DNA from: Conidiobolus incongruus B7586
Taxonomy: Eukaryota > Entomophthoromycota > Entomophthoromycetes > Entomophthorales > Conidiobolaceae
DNA length: 52,986 nucleotides
Direction of reading: 5' to 3'
Assembly: GCA_000697335.1 (NCBI GenBank)
Contig: JNEM01013703.1
Coordinates: 1-52,986, forward strand
Part shown: in pieces, positions 1-13,967 of the stretch
How the letters are laid out: each line of letters starts with the position of its first letter
How positions within the stretch are numbered: position 1 is the first letter of the stretch
Made by a program: the position numbers and the translations under genes
The notes under the pieces: generated by a model
The model's input: the letters and a program-made list of their open reading frames with translations, nothing else
Database searches by the model: none
What the model was told of the DNA's origin: nothing

Positions 1-2130
1 ATATAGTTTGAGAAAATAAATAAACTATATATAATTATTTTTAAAATTAATATTAAGTTTAAAAAGTCAATTAATAAGTAATTTATAATTTTTTTAATTT
101 AAACTCAAAATAACGTTTAAATATATATATATTAATAGCTATATTTAAATTAATTCTAAATATATTAAACTGATTATAAAATATTTATAAAGGTAAAAGA
201 CTATAAAGTTAGCTCAATACATGATTTCAAATTTCCAATTATTTGATGAATAAATATATCAAACTATGGATTCAATATTTAATTAAATTTCATTTTATTC
301 AAACAAAATTAAAGTATAATTAAGATGAAAAACAAATATATCGCAATTGAAATTTAAAGTCAAAAAATTTAATTAATAAAGAAATTAGATTATATTTTAA
401 TTCTGTATTATAAAATAAGGGTGTAGCTCTAAAGATAAATTATAGAAAGCTATAGAAAGGGGTTAAGAGATTACTAATATTATTAAGAACTGCGATATTT
501 GAAATAAAGAAAGTTATTGATAGTTCAATTGATAATATTTTTATTATAGCTTATTTTATTAAATATAAAAATTCAAATTTAATAAACAAAATTTTTATAT
601 TAATTTGTATAATAATATTAGATAATAAATAAAAATATTTTATTAATATGTTAAATTAATATATTATTAATTAAATTTAAATTTTATAGCTCTGAATAAT
701 ACTCAATTTAAAAATAATTAAATTAAAAAATTATTAATTTGTATAAATTTATATAATAATAATAATTCATATTAATAACTAATTAAAATCGTGAACTGGA
801 ATAATTCAAGTAATCAAATTCATTGCTAAGAGATTTAAATCGTGTAATAAAAGTTGAAAACTTGATAGTTTTTAAAATCATGATTTAGCTTGATAATAAT
901 ATGAAATACTTTGTAACCAATTGAAATAATTCTATTCACAATATCCTTGATAAAGTGATTATTTTGATTAACAATTGATTTAAGATTTTAAACTTATTTA
1001 TTCTTCAATCATTAATATAATTAATGAGTAATTCATGAAAGTTTATAATATCATAGTTTTAATTAATTTATTAGTTAATTTAATTATATATTATATTAAG
1101 GAAAGAATTAATGAACTAACATTTATTAACACAATAAAAATTTTTATTTAGAAATATTACCATATGTGACAAAATCAAGAATTGATTTAAAACATTTCAA
1201 AGAGAAGTAACATATTATTAAAAATGCTCCTTTTGTTATGTTCTGAGTATATTTATGGGGTATACTTTTGATATTATCAACATCTTAATAATTATGGTAG
1301 ATTGATTATATTAATTTAAATATTCATTATATATTGATATTATAATTAAGATATAGTTGTTATATTTTTAGTGTGTAAGGTTTATTTTGTTATTGGAGCA
1401 ATATATATAATATTTGGAATTACACCTTCGATACGCATACAAACCACTCAAGTACCTTTAAACTAATAGTAATTATATTATAATAAAATTACTGAAAAAA
1501 TCATGAATTATTATAGTTATTCATTCAGTTATTAATTATTTGATGAAAGGGATTAGCTGCCTATTCAAATTAGCTATCATTTATGCTTTATTATGATCAT
1601 TTTTTAGAATTAATCTTATAATATTCACTTTTAGAGTAAATATTGAAAGATAATATCATATAGCAATATAAAATAAATATTTAATATATATTACCTTTAT
1701 TTTATTATATTTTGAAATCATTTGATAAATATGAATACTTGATAAACAAAAGCAGATCTTATATAAAATATAATCAAAATAATTCAAGAACTTGATAATT
1801 CTCATTTTCTGTTATTTTGTTTACCTGGATCATATTGATTTTATAGATGTAAGATTTTTATTTTAGATTTTTTTCAGCTGCTTATAAAAATTAATTTAAT
1901 GACAAGTACCAAATTAATCTTGGCATGTTATAATTCATTTTGACAAAAATTGATTAATTGAGTAAGAAGCTGTTGAATTAGAGTTATACCTTTATTGTGG
2001 TTGATTTAATCATTAAACAACATCAAAATCAAATTTATACCATATCACTTACTAAAAAATGATAATAATATTCATTATTTCAATAGTTTGAAAAAAGGTA
2101 TATTCACTTGTCCTAAATATCTCATTACTA

Positions 2131-2177
<47 letters not shown>
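2131..2177. repeat. (AAT)n microsatellite
   Basis: About 15 tandem AAT units run almost without interruption in the spacer upstream of the phospholipase D gene. The same unit recurs at 29190-29234 and, shorter, at 31231-31249. Confidence 0.95.
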
Positions 2178-2180
<3 letters not shown>

Positions 2181-3830
2181 TTAATGATTTTTATTAAAAA
2201 TTTAAAAACTCAATAGCATTTATATATTATAACTTCCATTTTGAAGATTATATTATTTGCTTTATAAAACTTAATTCAAAAATATGGTAAATTGAACTCA
2301 TATTTTGAAATATCAAAATATATTATATTGGCTTATATTGTAATATGATTTAATCATGATATTTTATAGATTATTCTGAAAATTTTAAACTTTAAATTGA
2401 TCAGAAATACATTCCAAATTAAATTGAGTAATAATAATAACTTTAAATTAATTTAGTTTTTATCATTTTTATTTAAATATAAAAATTTAGAATCAGTTTA
2501 ATTTTAAAATTGTTAAAAAAATGATCTTATTGGAAGATCAGAGACATTTTGTGATATTGCCAAGCATTGATGTGAAAATTATAATAAGATAAAATTAACT
2601 CTAATCTTACTACGCAAATTAATTATTTTAAATTTGAAAATAAATTTTAGTAATATGAGATTTAGATAGTAAGCATAGAAAGAATTAAAAAGATTAATAT
2701 AAATAATTCCAATTATGTAATTTATATAGTTTAAATAATTCTATTAAAGCTTGTGCAAAATTGATGAAAGCTTGGGATAAAATTATATTGGAAAAAATGC
2801 CTAATTTCAATTGGTATTAATGAGTTAAAATTCAGAATTTCTAAAATTGACTAATGAAAATTTAAGGATGATTTCTAATTTTTTTAATGAATGATAATTT
2901 AATAATATAGAATATTCTGGATATTATATTCTTTTTAACTATATTATTATTATACCAGTTACCACTTACAATTGACAATATGATTTTGATACTTTGAAAT
3001 TAATTTTTATATTGAATTTTGTTATATATTCATATTATCCTTGTATATATTTGGGAATATATCCTTATGTTTGAAAAATTAGTCTGAAATTAAATTAAAA
3101 ATGCAAAATTTGAAAGAGGTTATATGAGAATAAGGGAATGATAAATGGCCAAGATAACAATTACTAGTGTAATTACTTTAACATCATTAAAGCTTTTAAA
3201 TTTCTCCAATTATGGTTATTATAAAAATAATAATAATAATAATATCAATTGAAAGAGAATTAATTGGTTGATTGATGAGGTTTCAGAGCTGAGTGACAAA
3301 ATTTTAATAATAAAACGTTTCTTTATGAAATGAGTATGATTCGTTTAATGATATCTATAAAGTGATACTAGTGTATTGTTTAGATCCAGAGATATGTTGT
3401 TTCAGAGTTGTAGCTAAGATTATTTATTAATAGTACTTTATAACTTTGATGATATAACTTGTTTTGAAAATCAAGGGCTTAATAAAGATTGATATTTTAA
3501 TTAAACAAAGCTTAGCAAACCTGGGGAAGTATTGAATCCACCCGATTCAATTCATGATAAAACCATGTTATTTAACTGGCTTATTATGGGTTGACCCAAT
3601 TTACGCATGATTGTTTTGTTTCAATCCTGTTATATTATGAATTATATTTAATGGAACTGATGATGAGTATTTGGTAATATATAAATCATTGTTAAACTGT
3701 ATGAATGGTTGAACAGTTTGCATTTTCGTTTTTATATTCATTAAATAATATTTAATTTTCACTTTTTGTAGTATATATACATATATATATTAGTAATATT
3801 TTTGTATCAATTTTGCATTTATTATATAAA

Positions 3831-3836
<6 letters not shown>

Positions 3837-3862
<26 letters not shown>
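3837..3862. repeat. (AT)13 run just upstream of the phospholipase D start
   Basis: Thirteen AT units end 17 bases before the ATG at 3880. The run may be part of the 5' leader or core promoter, or a simple microsatellite. Similar AT runs occur at 45459-45480, 48546-48574 and 52885-52906. Confidence 0.9.
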
Positions 3863-3863
<1 letters not shown>

Positions 3864-3879
3864 TCATAAATATCCCTAA

Positions 3880-6800
3880 ATGTCTTCCAAAAAATCAATT
3901 GATTCTTCAAATCCCCAACCTCTTACTATTACAGAAAATTTTACCAAAAGTGATGAAAATTCATCACTGCATTCTCTACCTGTAACAACCAAAACAAAGC
4001 AACCAATACCGTGTATTTTAAGAGCAGAGCCTAGTAATGATAGTCCAAAAATATCAACTACCGATTTAAGTCCAGAACTTACTCTACTTCGTACTCATTC
4101 TAGAGACACTTCCTCACATTCGGGAATGGAGAGTAACGGATGTAATAGTTCGATTAAAACTAAAAATACTCCTTTATTAAAAAATTTTTCAGTGGAAGGT
4201 AATAATTAAACAAACCTAAAATAAATGAAATATATTTATAAATTTTAGAATTTGTTGATTCCCCTAATACTTTAATTGCTTCACCTTCAGAATCAGCTGG
4301 TCCTTCAACTTTTCCACTATCTCAAAAGCGACTCAGATCCATATTTAGAACAGCTATGTTTACCAATTCATTAGCAAATGAAAGGAATTGGAAGACACCC
4401 CATCAAGGACCTGAACATTTAAAGTCAAATCCTTTCCCTTTAATTGGTTCAGCTGTCTTAGTACCTCACTTTTGGTTCAATTTATATAAAGGAAAGCATT
4501 CGGTAAATTTTTTAACTACCTACATAAATATTATATACTAATTTTCTTTAATTTATTTAGCCGCCTGTTATTTTTGAAGCAATTAAAGTAAAATTAATTA
4601 TATATTACACATTTTACCATATATTTATCTATTTTTTTAGTTAACAATTACTGATTCCGAAGTTGAGCCACAGCCTGATGAAATCAGACCAGTAAGATTT
4701 GTATTTCGTATCGAACTGGAGTATGGATTATGCAAATGGGTTATTTACCGCAAAATGTACGACTTGTTAAAACTTCATTCTCTGCTTAAAACCCATGCTT
4801 TCCAAGGGAAATTACCCAAAATTCCCAAATTCCCAAGCCAGTGGACGTATGCGATTCAAAAGGTCAAAAATAGAAATAATGAAGCAATGATCAAATTAGC
4901 CTTGGAGAGAAGAATGGCAATGCAGGATTATCTGAGAAAAGTCTTACTTCAGCTAAATATGTATCATTGCTCTGAGTTATGTGAGTTTTTAGAGATCAGT
5001 GGTTGTAGTATTAAGGAAAAAATGGGGTGGAAGGGCAGAGAAGGATTTATGGAAATGAAAACAACCAAATTATGGAAATTCAATTGTATTCCAGTTATTT
5101 TTGGTAGATGGAAGTCAAATTGGGTCATTATAAGAGATTCTTATTTAATGGTTGTACAAGATATCCATGATTTGAATCCCTCCAAAGTTTATCTATTCAA
5201 CAGCTTTACCTCTCTTGATGAAGTTTACAACCGCTCAATGAACCCTTTGAGAGAATATCAAATTGCTGTTCAGGACACTATGCATCGAATTGATCTTCGT
5301 GGTGATAGTCGAAGACAATTAGAAGATATGGTTGCACAGTTGAAAATGATATTCAAAAATTCACCATGGTGTAAATCGCATAGATTTGGTTCATATGCTC
5401 CTATTAGGTCTGGTGTAAAAATGAAATGGTATATTGACAGTGCTGGATATTTCCATGATGTTTGCGAAGCGATACTTCATGCAAAAAAGTGCATATACAT
5501 TGCTGATTGGTGGTTGAGCCCTGAATTCCATCTAAGGAGACCACCATCACAATACCCTGAATATCGAATAGACAGATTACTGCAGAAAAAGGCCAGAGAA
5601 GGAGTAATGATTTATATTGCACTATTTAAGGAATTAACCGTGTCCTTACCAAATAACTCAGCTCACACCAAATCATCCCTTAAAAAATTACATCCCAACA
5701 TCAAGGTACAGCGTCATCCCGATCATATTCAATCAGGCACATTCTTCTGGGCCCATCATGAAAAAATAGTCGTAGTCGATAATGAAATAGGATTCTTAGG
5801 TGGGTTGGATATCTGTTTTGGTAGATTTGACGATCCAACTCATCGACTATCAGATTTTCGCCCAAACAACCCGAATAAGGAAGATGTGATGTGGCCTGGT
5901 CAAGATTATACCAATCCCAGATTGAGAGATCATGTCAATGTAGAAAAATACAAAATGGATTTAATTGATCGCAAACAATATGCACGAATGCCTTGGCATG
6001 ACATTTCAGTATCTGTTACAGGTGTGGGTGCTAGGGATTTAGCAAGGCACTTTATTCAGAGATGGAACTTTATTAAATCTTCTAAAGCCAAATTCCGCTC
6101 CCACATACCCTATCTCTTACCCGAGGGTGAATACGCCAGAGATCGAGATAATCACCTTGAAGGAACTGGTAGTTGTAAGATACAAATGATTCGCTCTTCT
6201 GCTGAATGGAGCTCCGGAATTCAAAAAGAGCAGAGTATTTATAACGCATATATCACTGCCATCCAAGAATCAAAGCATTTTATCTATATTGAAAATCAAT
6301 TTTTTGTCACCAAGTGCACTGATGATCCACATAGTTTGAGTCCTATTCGAAACCAAATAGGGTTAGCTTTAGTTGAGCGTATTAAGAGGGCTCACTATGA
6401 AAACACTCCTTTCTTTGTTATTGTCATTATCCCACTGATGCCTGCTTTTGCTAATGAGATCCATGCAAACGATGCCAATGTTATTAGACTAATTATGCAT
6501 GGTCAATATATTTCAATATCTAGGGGAGGTCAATCCCTCTGCGAGGAGTTAAGTAAAGCAGGAATTGATCCCAACCAATACATTCGATTTTATGGCTTAA
6601 GGTGCTTCGACCTTATTCCTATGAGTCATCAGAATATTCCTTTAACAGTTACCTACATGAAAGATTTAGATACTAACCAACCTCTTGAATTGCCTAATGC
6701 CAATGGCAGTTCTAGCGAGTCAACTGATGACCATACAGCCATTCAAAATCCATCCTATCCCATCACCCCAGCAGCTTCTGCTGTTGATTTGGCTTCTGAT

Positions 6801-8033
6801 TCCGAAACTGATAGTTCTGACGAAGAGATCGAGAATGACAGTATTATCCCCCAAGCATTCAAAGACCAACTGAAAAGACTATCAAGAGTCAAATTCAATC
6901 TCAAATACCCGAACAAGGATAAAATTGAAGCACTGCCTACTATAAGCCAATCCAATCCAGATTTAACCAGGATGGATTCGAGTGAATCCGATTTTGCCAA
7001 AACCTTACCTGCATCGTGGCTCAAAAATGGCCAACACATTTCTCAACCAATGCCGACACCCACTGAACCTCTTGGTCCCATTCGTCAAAATTCTCTACCC
7101 ATAAATGTACAACAAAATAATAGTAATTATTCTTATGGTGCTACTAAAACTAATAATCATAACCCCTTCTTTCCTTCAGAAAACTGTTATGATGCTTGGG
7201 CACTTAAACATGATTCTCAGTTGCTAGCACCCAGGAGTGTCCGTCGCCAAATTCCAAACGATTGGGAAAAATATAACGCTGAGCATGGTCCTCAATATCC
7301 TTTAAATACTCCCCCCTCCCCAAGATCCACCACTAGCCATAATTCGTTCCCTCAAGCTCAATACGTGACAGAGCAAGTTTATATCCATAGTAAACTGATG
7401 ATAGTTGATGATAGAATCGTAATTTGTGGATCTGCCAATCTGAACGATCGGTCCACTAGAGGCAATCGCGATTCCGAAATTGCAGTGTATGTTGAGGATG
7501 AAGATTTGATCGATTCTACAATGGCTGAACAGCCTTTCAAAGTAGGTAAATTTGCACACTCCTTAAGAACCACGCTCTTCAAAGAGCATCTTGGTCTTCT
7601 CGATGACTTTGATGCTGATAAGTTGATGAAATGGGAGAAGTCGTCCAAATTCATCGATCCTTCAAGTGAAAGTCAATATTCCAAATCTACCACCCCTTAT
7701 GATATTGTCAAGGATCCCCTCTCTAGACTATTCAAGCAGCATTGGTTTCAAGTCTCAAACAACAATACTAAAGCTTATCGAGAGGTATTCCGATGTGTTC
7801 CTGATGATACTGTAAGGAACTGGAGCCAATACAAGGAATTTGTACCCGACTCAATGCGAGTGATCACGGGCCATCCTGATCTCACTAGAATCAATCCTCA
7901 GCAGGTGGAAGATGATTTAAGCTTAGTCAGAGGTCATCTGGTAGAATTTCCTACACGATTTTTAGAAGAGGAAAATTTGAGTGCTAATATCTTTTCAGCT
8001 GAAAATGTACTTCCATTAGAAGTATTTTTGTAA
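3880..8033 (+). CDS. SPO14: phospholipase D, PX-PH-HKD type (Spo14/Pld1-like)
   Basis: Exons 3880-4198, 4249-4502, 4561-4587 and 4641-8033 join in phase to 1330 residues. The enzyme family hydrolyses phosphatidylcholine to phosphatidic acid and choline; in yeast it acts in sporulation and membrane traffic. After a Ser/Thr-rich N-terminus, a PX domain lies at about 190-320, a PH domain at about 333-445, and the catalytic half begins near 465. Both HKD motifs are intact: HHEKIVVVD (H573, K575, D580) and IHSKLMIVD (H1116, K1118, D1123), the second followed by GSANLNDRS. The conserved ENQFF block is near residue 751, so the two catalytic halves are separated by a Ser/Thr/Asp-rich low-complexity stretch (about 870-1100) that is longer than in the compact bacterial and plant enzymes. 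Exon 3 is only nine codons. The start was chosen as the first ATG of the open exon 1; residues 1-190 are weakly conserved, so the start is less certain than the rest. Confidence 0.95.
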
Positions 8034-8309
8034 ATTAATATATTTATTATTATTTTTTAAATAAATAATTATTAATATTTTTATATCTAATCTTTTATAA
8101 TGGAAATATTAATTTATATAGTTTTTCATATTTTAAATTAGCTATTGGTTATTTTATTCCGCATTCAATTATCCATATTTTATGAATTTAATAAAATTTA
8201 TATTAACAATTTTTCATTATTTAAATATCCGTTTATATTAATTTAATTATAATTTGATTAAGTTATAATCATTTATTTTATGAATATATATATATATATA
8301 TAATAAAAT

Positions 8310-8960
8310 TTATACTTTGTTTTATCATTAATAAATTTTATATTTTCTGGTAAATTTTTGACATTTAAAATTTATTTTTTTATTAAAAACTAAATTTCAA
8401 TATTTTGTATACTTATTAAGTTAATTTGTACAAGTTTTAATATAAATATAATTTATAAGTTAGTTAATATATTAGATTTAGTAATTTTTTATAATTATTT
8501 TCAATTTAAAAATTTTTCATAACTTTAGTTTTAGGTGTTATATTTTTCAGGTAAATAATAAGCATCTTGAAATTATATTTAAAAATAAAAAGTTTTATTT
8601 AAGAAACAATATATAACTTATTATTAATTGATTTGCTTTTAATAACTAAATAAAAAATCATATATTTTTATAATTTAATATAACAATTACTTTTTCCTTA
8701 TCAACAAAATATTAGTTTATTAAAATTTATACAAAAGATTATATTAATTTAATATAGTTTTTTCTTTTTAAGTAAAGAATAATTAAAAATTTAAGATTCT
8801 TTAATTATAATAATTTATTAAAAAAATCTTTATAAATAATATATATATATATATATATAATTCAAGAATACTAATTCCCTTATATATTTTATATTTAATT
8901 ATTTTTTTCAAAACTAATAATATATTTGAAAAATCAGAAAATAAAAAATTTCCCATATCA
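8310..8960 (-). repeat. dispersed AT-rich repeat, copy 1
   Basis: This segment aligns by eye to 26335-27868 over several long blocks in the same order: 8349-8405 with 26377-26434, 8605-8755 with 26682-26828, and 8861-8956 with about 27771-27865. The first two look roughly 75-80 percent identical. Its upper end on the minus strand starts with ATGGGAAATTTTTTA at 8956, also found at 52789 on the plus strand. An AT microsatellite sits inside all three copies. Copy 1 has about 90 bases where copy 2 has about 920. No known transposon protein is recognisable, so the family is unclassified. Confidence 0.75.
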
Positions 8961-9791
8961 TCAAATTTAAGGTAATAATTAATTATTTGGCAAAATTCAC
9001 CTTGTTTAATTTTATAAAAATATATATCAATTTTTTATATAAGCTATTAAAAACCATATAAACAAATTAACCAATAAATCATTAAATTTTCAATTGATTA
9101 TTATTAATTAACCTTGGAATATTTTTTCCAAGCTGTATTTTTAAATTGATACTATGTTTTTGTATAAATTAGGATATTAATTTATGGTATTATTATTGAG
9201 TAATAAATAGTGTCTGAATAGACTCATTTTAAATTTTCAAAATATATAACATTAATTATATCTTTGATTATTTTAAACTATTATATTTTTATTAATAATT
9301 TACTAATAATATTTATTATACTATTAAATAAAATTAACAAATGATATTGATAAAATTTTAACATTGAAAAGTCAGTTATATTTATAAAAAATATGATTAT
9401 ATATTTGAGTTTTTTTTAAATAAAAATTTAACAATAAATATATATTAACAAGTTATATTATTCTTAATCATTAAACTCTTCAATCATTTATTGAATTTAT
9501 TTTTAAATAGTATAATTTTAAAACAATACAAGTATAATAACAAATTTAAATAGAATTTCTCATTTTATTTTTTTCTGACATAATTATATTAAATATTTAT
9601 TGTATATTTAAATTATTTAAACAATATAATTACTTTAACTAAATGAATTTATAAATTATTGTGTTTATATTAAACATTGAGCAATATTATATTTTGATAT
9701 TGAGAGATTTGATTTTCATTTGATATGAGTTAAATTTCAGATTATATAAATATGTATACCTATAAAAAAGTATACACAAGACAAAAGAGCG

Positions 9792-9962
9792 ATGATAAAA
9801 TATCCAGATTTGAAGAAATATGGAAGTTTAAAGATTCAAGAAGAATTTTACTCAGAAAATACCGAAAAATTGAATAATATTAATATTGGTTATATCATTC
9901 ACTTCATTTCTATGTTTTTCAAAAAAGCGTTTAAAATTTTTGAATATAGTTGTAATATATAA
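9792..9962 (+). CDS. possible 56-residue ORF, unrecognised
   Basis: An ATG-led frame of 56 codons (MIKYPDLKKYGSLKIQEE...) stands out from the surrounding stop-dense DNA and has a mixed, partly charged N-terminal half followed by a hydrophobic stretch (IGYIIHFISMFF). Nothing upstream or downstream splices obviously to it, and no family is recognised. It may be a small gene, a lone exon or chance. Confidence 0.15.
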   Translation: MIKYPDLKKYGSLKIQEEFYSENTEKLNNINIGYIIHFISMFFKKAFKIFEYSCNI

Positions 9963-11153
9963 AGATCCCATTTTTTATAAGTACTGCTTTTCTTTGCAAA
10001 TGAAGAATGAACTATTTATAAATATTTGTTCCAAATTCGCGAATAAACGCATTAATTAATTATTTAAGATATAGTGTTAATTATTAATGTTATTAACATC
10101 AAGAATAATTTTTAACAAAATATAATATTCAGATGTACTATTTTTTTCAAACATATATCAAATTGAAAACTAATCCAAATTTAACATTCAAATATTAATT
10201 AGATAATAATTAATTATTTGATTCATATTATCACAAATTTTATTTAGTCAAATTTGGTATTACTTATTTTTCATTAGATAATACAATATTGATCAATTAT
10301 AAATAGTCAAACCATCCTTGAAATATATGTTATGGTTTTTATAACCCAGTTAACAACCAATTTTATGTTCATATTGCTCCATAAGTAATATATTTCCATT
10401 CCACTGTTTTGAATACTAGGGTCATTTTTAATGAAAACTTGATAATATTTGATACTTTTCCATTTTTGGAAAATTTATGTACACCGATTTCAAACTATTG
10501 TATTTTTTTTCTTCAATTTAAGTAATTCAATTATCTTTTAATCTTATATAATATTTTTCTGGGATATTTCTAAAAATATAACTATTTAATTTTATAAATC
10601 TTTGTTTAAAAGAGATAAACATTATATTTATTTTAAATGATCAAAGTAAACTTTACCAGTTTAACACCCTAAACCATATACACTTCTCATTCAGATAAAT
10701 TCCAAATTTATAAAATTCATTTGAAATTTTGCTAAGCTTGCCAAGTTCATACAAATTTTACCTAGTCATAGAAATATGAATTATATCACTTTAATATTAT
10801 TTGATTGTTGTTACTTAGTCAGTGTGATAAAACATTAGCTAAGTTTCGTTGCTGTGCAATTTCATTTACCTTGGCATAATATGAATGTTGTAAAAAGAAA
10901 TATTAAATAGTGCGTGCAATTTTATGAAATATGATAATCACTAATATCAATTTAACATATACAAAATGTAATAATCCGAAATTAAGTCATTAAACCTCAA
11001 GTTCTATTTTACACTGAAATATTATTTGATAAACAAAAGTGGATTGAAATATAAATAACAAATGATTAATTAATTTCTTTTGTTTTTATAATTAGAAAAA
11101 ATATCTATAATTATAATTCAACTTATTTATTAATATTATTATATAAATACAAA

Positions 11154-13280
11154 ATGTCTTTAACTTTACCTAACGAGGAAGATATGATCCCTGTGGATAT
11201 TACTGCTTATTCAACTGAACATATTCCCGACAATAATTCCTCTCATAATATTTCTACTACTCAAATGAGCCCAATAGAAACGAAACAATCTAATGGATCT
11301 ACGCAGGATGCGATTGAAGAGGAGTCTAATGAACAAGTCACTTCTCCAACCATCCAAAGAGAACTTAAACTGTTTGAAAACTCATTTTGGGTAATTCAAC
11401 TTGAATTTATTGTCTATTTTATTTATATTTCAAAATAATATTATTAAATATGCGATTTTAATAATTAATTATATATATTAATATATATAGGGCAAAGATG
11501 ATCGTGGTGTTGAAGTGTTAATGACTAAAATGAGGAGATCAAAGCAAATTTCTAACGATGTCAAAAATTTATTCTCAACCAGGTAAAATTATTATCATTA
11601 TTATTATAACATGTCCATAATAAAACACTTAAATATTAAATAATATTAATATATTAGAGCTGCAATTGAGGAAGAATATGGTAAAAAATTGATGAAGTTG
11701 GCTAAACAAGAATTTTGTAGAGATGAAATAGGGTAATAAAATATATACTCCATTTATATTGGTCATCCAAAACTTAATTACATTTCTAGATCCTTGGCTA
11801 AGGGTCTTAGTCGCACTCGTACTGAACTTGAGACTACTGCTAGAGCTCATATAGATCTGAGTCAAAAAATTCGTTTAGAGCTCGAAAATCCTCTTTCCCA
11901 ATTAATTCATAAACAAAGAGAAAGAAGAAAAGAGGTGAATCTGATTACACTAATTATAATATTTTATATATTTATTTCGTTTTTTAGCAAGCATCAATCA
12001 TCGAACGTTCTTCTAAAAGTAAATCAACAAAACACTCCAATTTAATCAAGGTACGAAGTCACAATCTGTACATTATTCGATTAAATATGAATTTGAATAT
12101 TTATCAATCTAAATAAATTTAGATCAAGAGTAAATACCACTCAGAAAAAGCCAAAGCTGACGGATTGGAGCAAATCATTAACTCTTTATCTGGCAAAGAT
12201 TTAGAAAAAGCTCAAATTAGATTAGATAGAGTTAAACAATTGAGTAAGTAATCTAATATTTAGTGAATTATAATAGCATTTAATACCAGAAATTTAGAGC
12301 AAGAGTATGAACAATTAGCTGTTGAGCTACAGGAAGTAACTAGAATATGGCAGCATGATTGGAGAGTCGCTTGTAGAGAGTTTCAAGAATTAGAGGAGCA
12401 ACGGATTGATTTTTTGAAGAAGATTTTATGGGAATATGTTAATGTCCTCTCAGCCACCTGTGTTCAAGATGATGAAGCCTATGAGAGAGTTCGACAAGCT
12501 CTCCAAGGAGTCAACAGAGTCAATGATTTACAAGATTTCATTGAAGAGAGGGGTACTGGTACCGACCCTGATTTTGAAGTAGATGGTTCGCCAATTAATG
12601 AAATTCCTACTCTTGAAAGCCCATTACCTGAAGAGCACCATAGCTCATTTAGTCTTCACAAACCAGTTGGACTTTTCAAAAAAGCTTTCAATCGACCTCA
12701 TAGCTTTGGATCGCATTTTAGCTCCTCCTCTTCCTCTCATAATTATTCATCTACTTTAGGCGGAAACTCGAATTTTTCTCAATCTGATCTGAAAAGCTCA
12801 TCAGCCGAAGCAAATGTCAAGTCAACTAACCCAATTCCATCTTCCAGTTCAAACCTCAATATCTCAAATTCATCTGCTACTGCTCCAACAAACTCTTCTA
12901 CTTCATTTGCACAAAGTTCTTACAACAAATCCACTACAAACGCGGCTGGAGATTCTACTACATCATTTGTCCAACCAGAATATGGTCATAATTATTCAAC
13001 TACATCTGTTAATTCTATTTCACAAGCTGCAGGACCCCCTTCACCACCTTATTCCAACGATATACCACCTATTAATTTGACTACCCAGTCTCTTTTCCAA
13101 GTACAAGCTATTTATGATTACCAAAAAGAAGCTCCCGAAGAGATCAGTATTTATAAAGGACAAACAATCAGTGTTTTAGTTACTCATGATGATGGGTGGT
13201 GGGAAGGTGAGACCACTGATCCTAGCACGGGTCAAATTGTTAGAGGTATGTTCCCCAGTAATTTCACTGTAAGAGTATGA
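11154..13280 (+). CDS. F-BAR and SH3 domain protein (Cdc15/Imp2/Hof1-like)
   Basis: Seven exons (11154-11390, 11491-11582, 11658-11732, 11790-11934, 11988-12050, 12123-12243, 12298-13280) join in phase to 571 residues. The family binds and bends membrane through a dimeric F-BAR domain and recruits actin and cytokinesis factors through the SH3 domain; in fungi it acts at the contractile ring and septum, or at endocytic sites. A disordered leader of about 70 residues is followed by the F-BAR domain (about 73-330), which opens with NSFWGKDDRGVEVLMTKMR and contains IEEEYGKKLMKLAKQEF. A Ser/Asn-rich linker (about 350-505) leads to a C-terminal SH3 domain (511-571) with the ALYDY-like AIYDYQKEA, the GWWEGE tryptophans and FPSNFTVRV. 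The FW start of the F-BAR domain favours the Cdc15/Imp2/PSTPIP branch over Bzz1, which usually has two SH3 domains. The gene ends with TGA. Confidence 0.9.
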
Positions 13281-13967
13281 TATATCAGTTTGGTATCCGT
13301 TTCTTATTCTTTATTTTTTTTTGTTTCAATTTATATAATAATTAAATAATATTCATGTGTAAAATGCTAATATATTATGTGAATAAAATTTTAATTCTTT
13401 TTATTATATCATTTTAATTCAATTTCAGTTCATTTAATCACTTTTGATTATTACTAAATCTTTAACTTGGAATCTTTCAAAATAAAATATTTAGACTGTT
13501 ACATTGAACTTTTGGCAGTTAATAGAGCATTGCCAAATTTAATTGAGGATTATATAACAAAATGGTTAAAATAATAAAATCAATTTTGCAAAATTCAAAT
13601 TAAAATAAATTCAATATTTTATAGAATACAATAATGATGTTCTAATGTATAATCCGTTAATATTAATACGCTAGTTCATTATTAAAAATTTATCATAATT
13701 ATTAAGGTTTTTAATATAAAACATAATTCAACATTAAATTATGAGAATTACATTAAATAAGATATTAAAATTATTTATCAAAAACAATCGCCCTATATAT
13801 ACGATCTTAATTTATGATTAAAAATTAATAAAAAATATTAAAAGTATTAGTTGAATACAGTGACCTAGGTATATATAGTTATTATTCAAATCATGTATAT
13901 ATAATTGGTAGATATAAATGATAAATTTATCAATATTATTATGTAATCAAAAATAAACTAAATATAA
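13281..13967. other. convergent intergenic region
   Basis: About 690 AT-rich bases between the converging F-BAR and proteasome genes, presumably holding both 3' ends. I see no gene. Confidence 0.6.

Larger units (their letters stand above)
1..3879. other. AT-rich intergenic spacer
   Basis: No gene is supported here. Both strands are dense in stop codons and I see no run of coding-like composition, no tRNA-like B box and no recognisable transposon protein. It contains the AAT microsatellite listed separately and ends in an (AT)n run next to the phospholipase D start codon. The promoter and 5' leader of that gene must lie in the last few hundred bases, but no specific element can be assigned. 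Confidence 0.7.
8034..11153. other. AT-rich intergenic spacer with repeat copy 1
   Basis: Extremely AT-rich DNA between two same-strand genes. It holds repeat copy 1 (about 8310-8960) and one short open frame at 9792-9962, both listed separately. The last 450 bases before 11154 are slightly less AT-rich and should contain the F-BAR gene promoter; nothing specific can be named. Confidence 0.6.

Noticed and set aside
1-140. Weak similarity of the window start to part of repeat copy 2 near 27050
   Set aside because: The match is one run of about 20 bases of A and T, within what chance allows in DNA of this composition.
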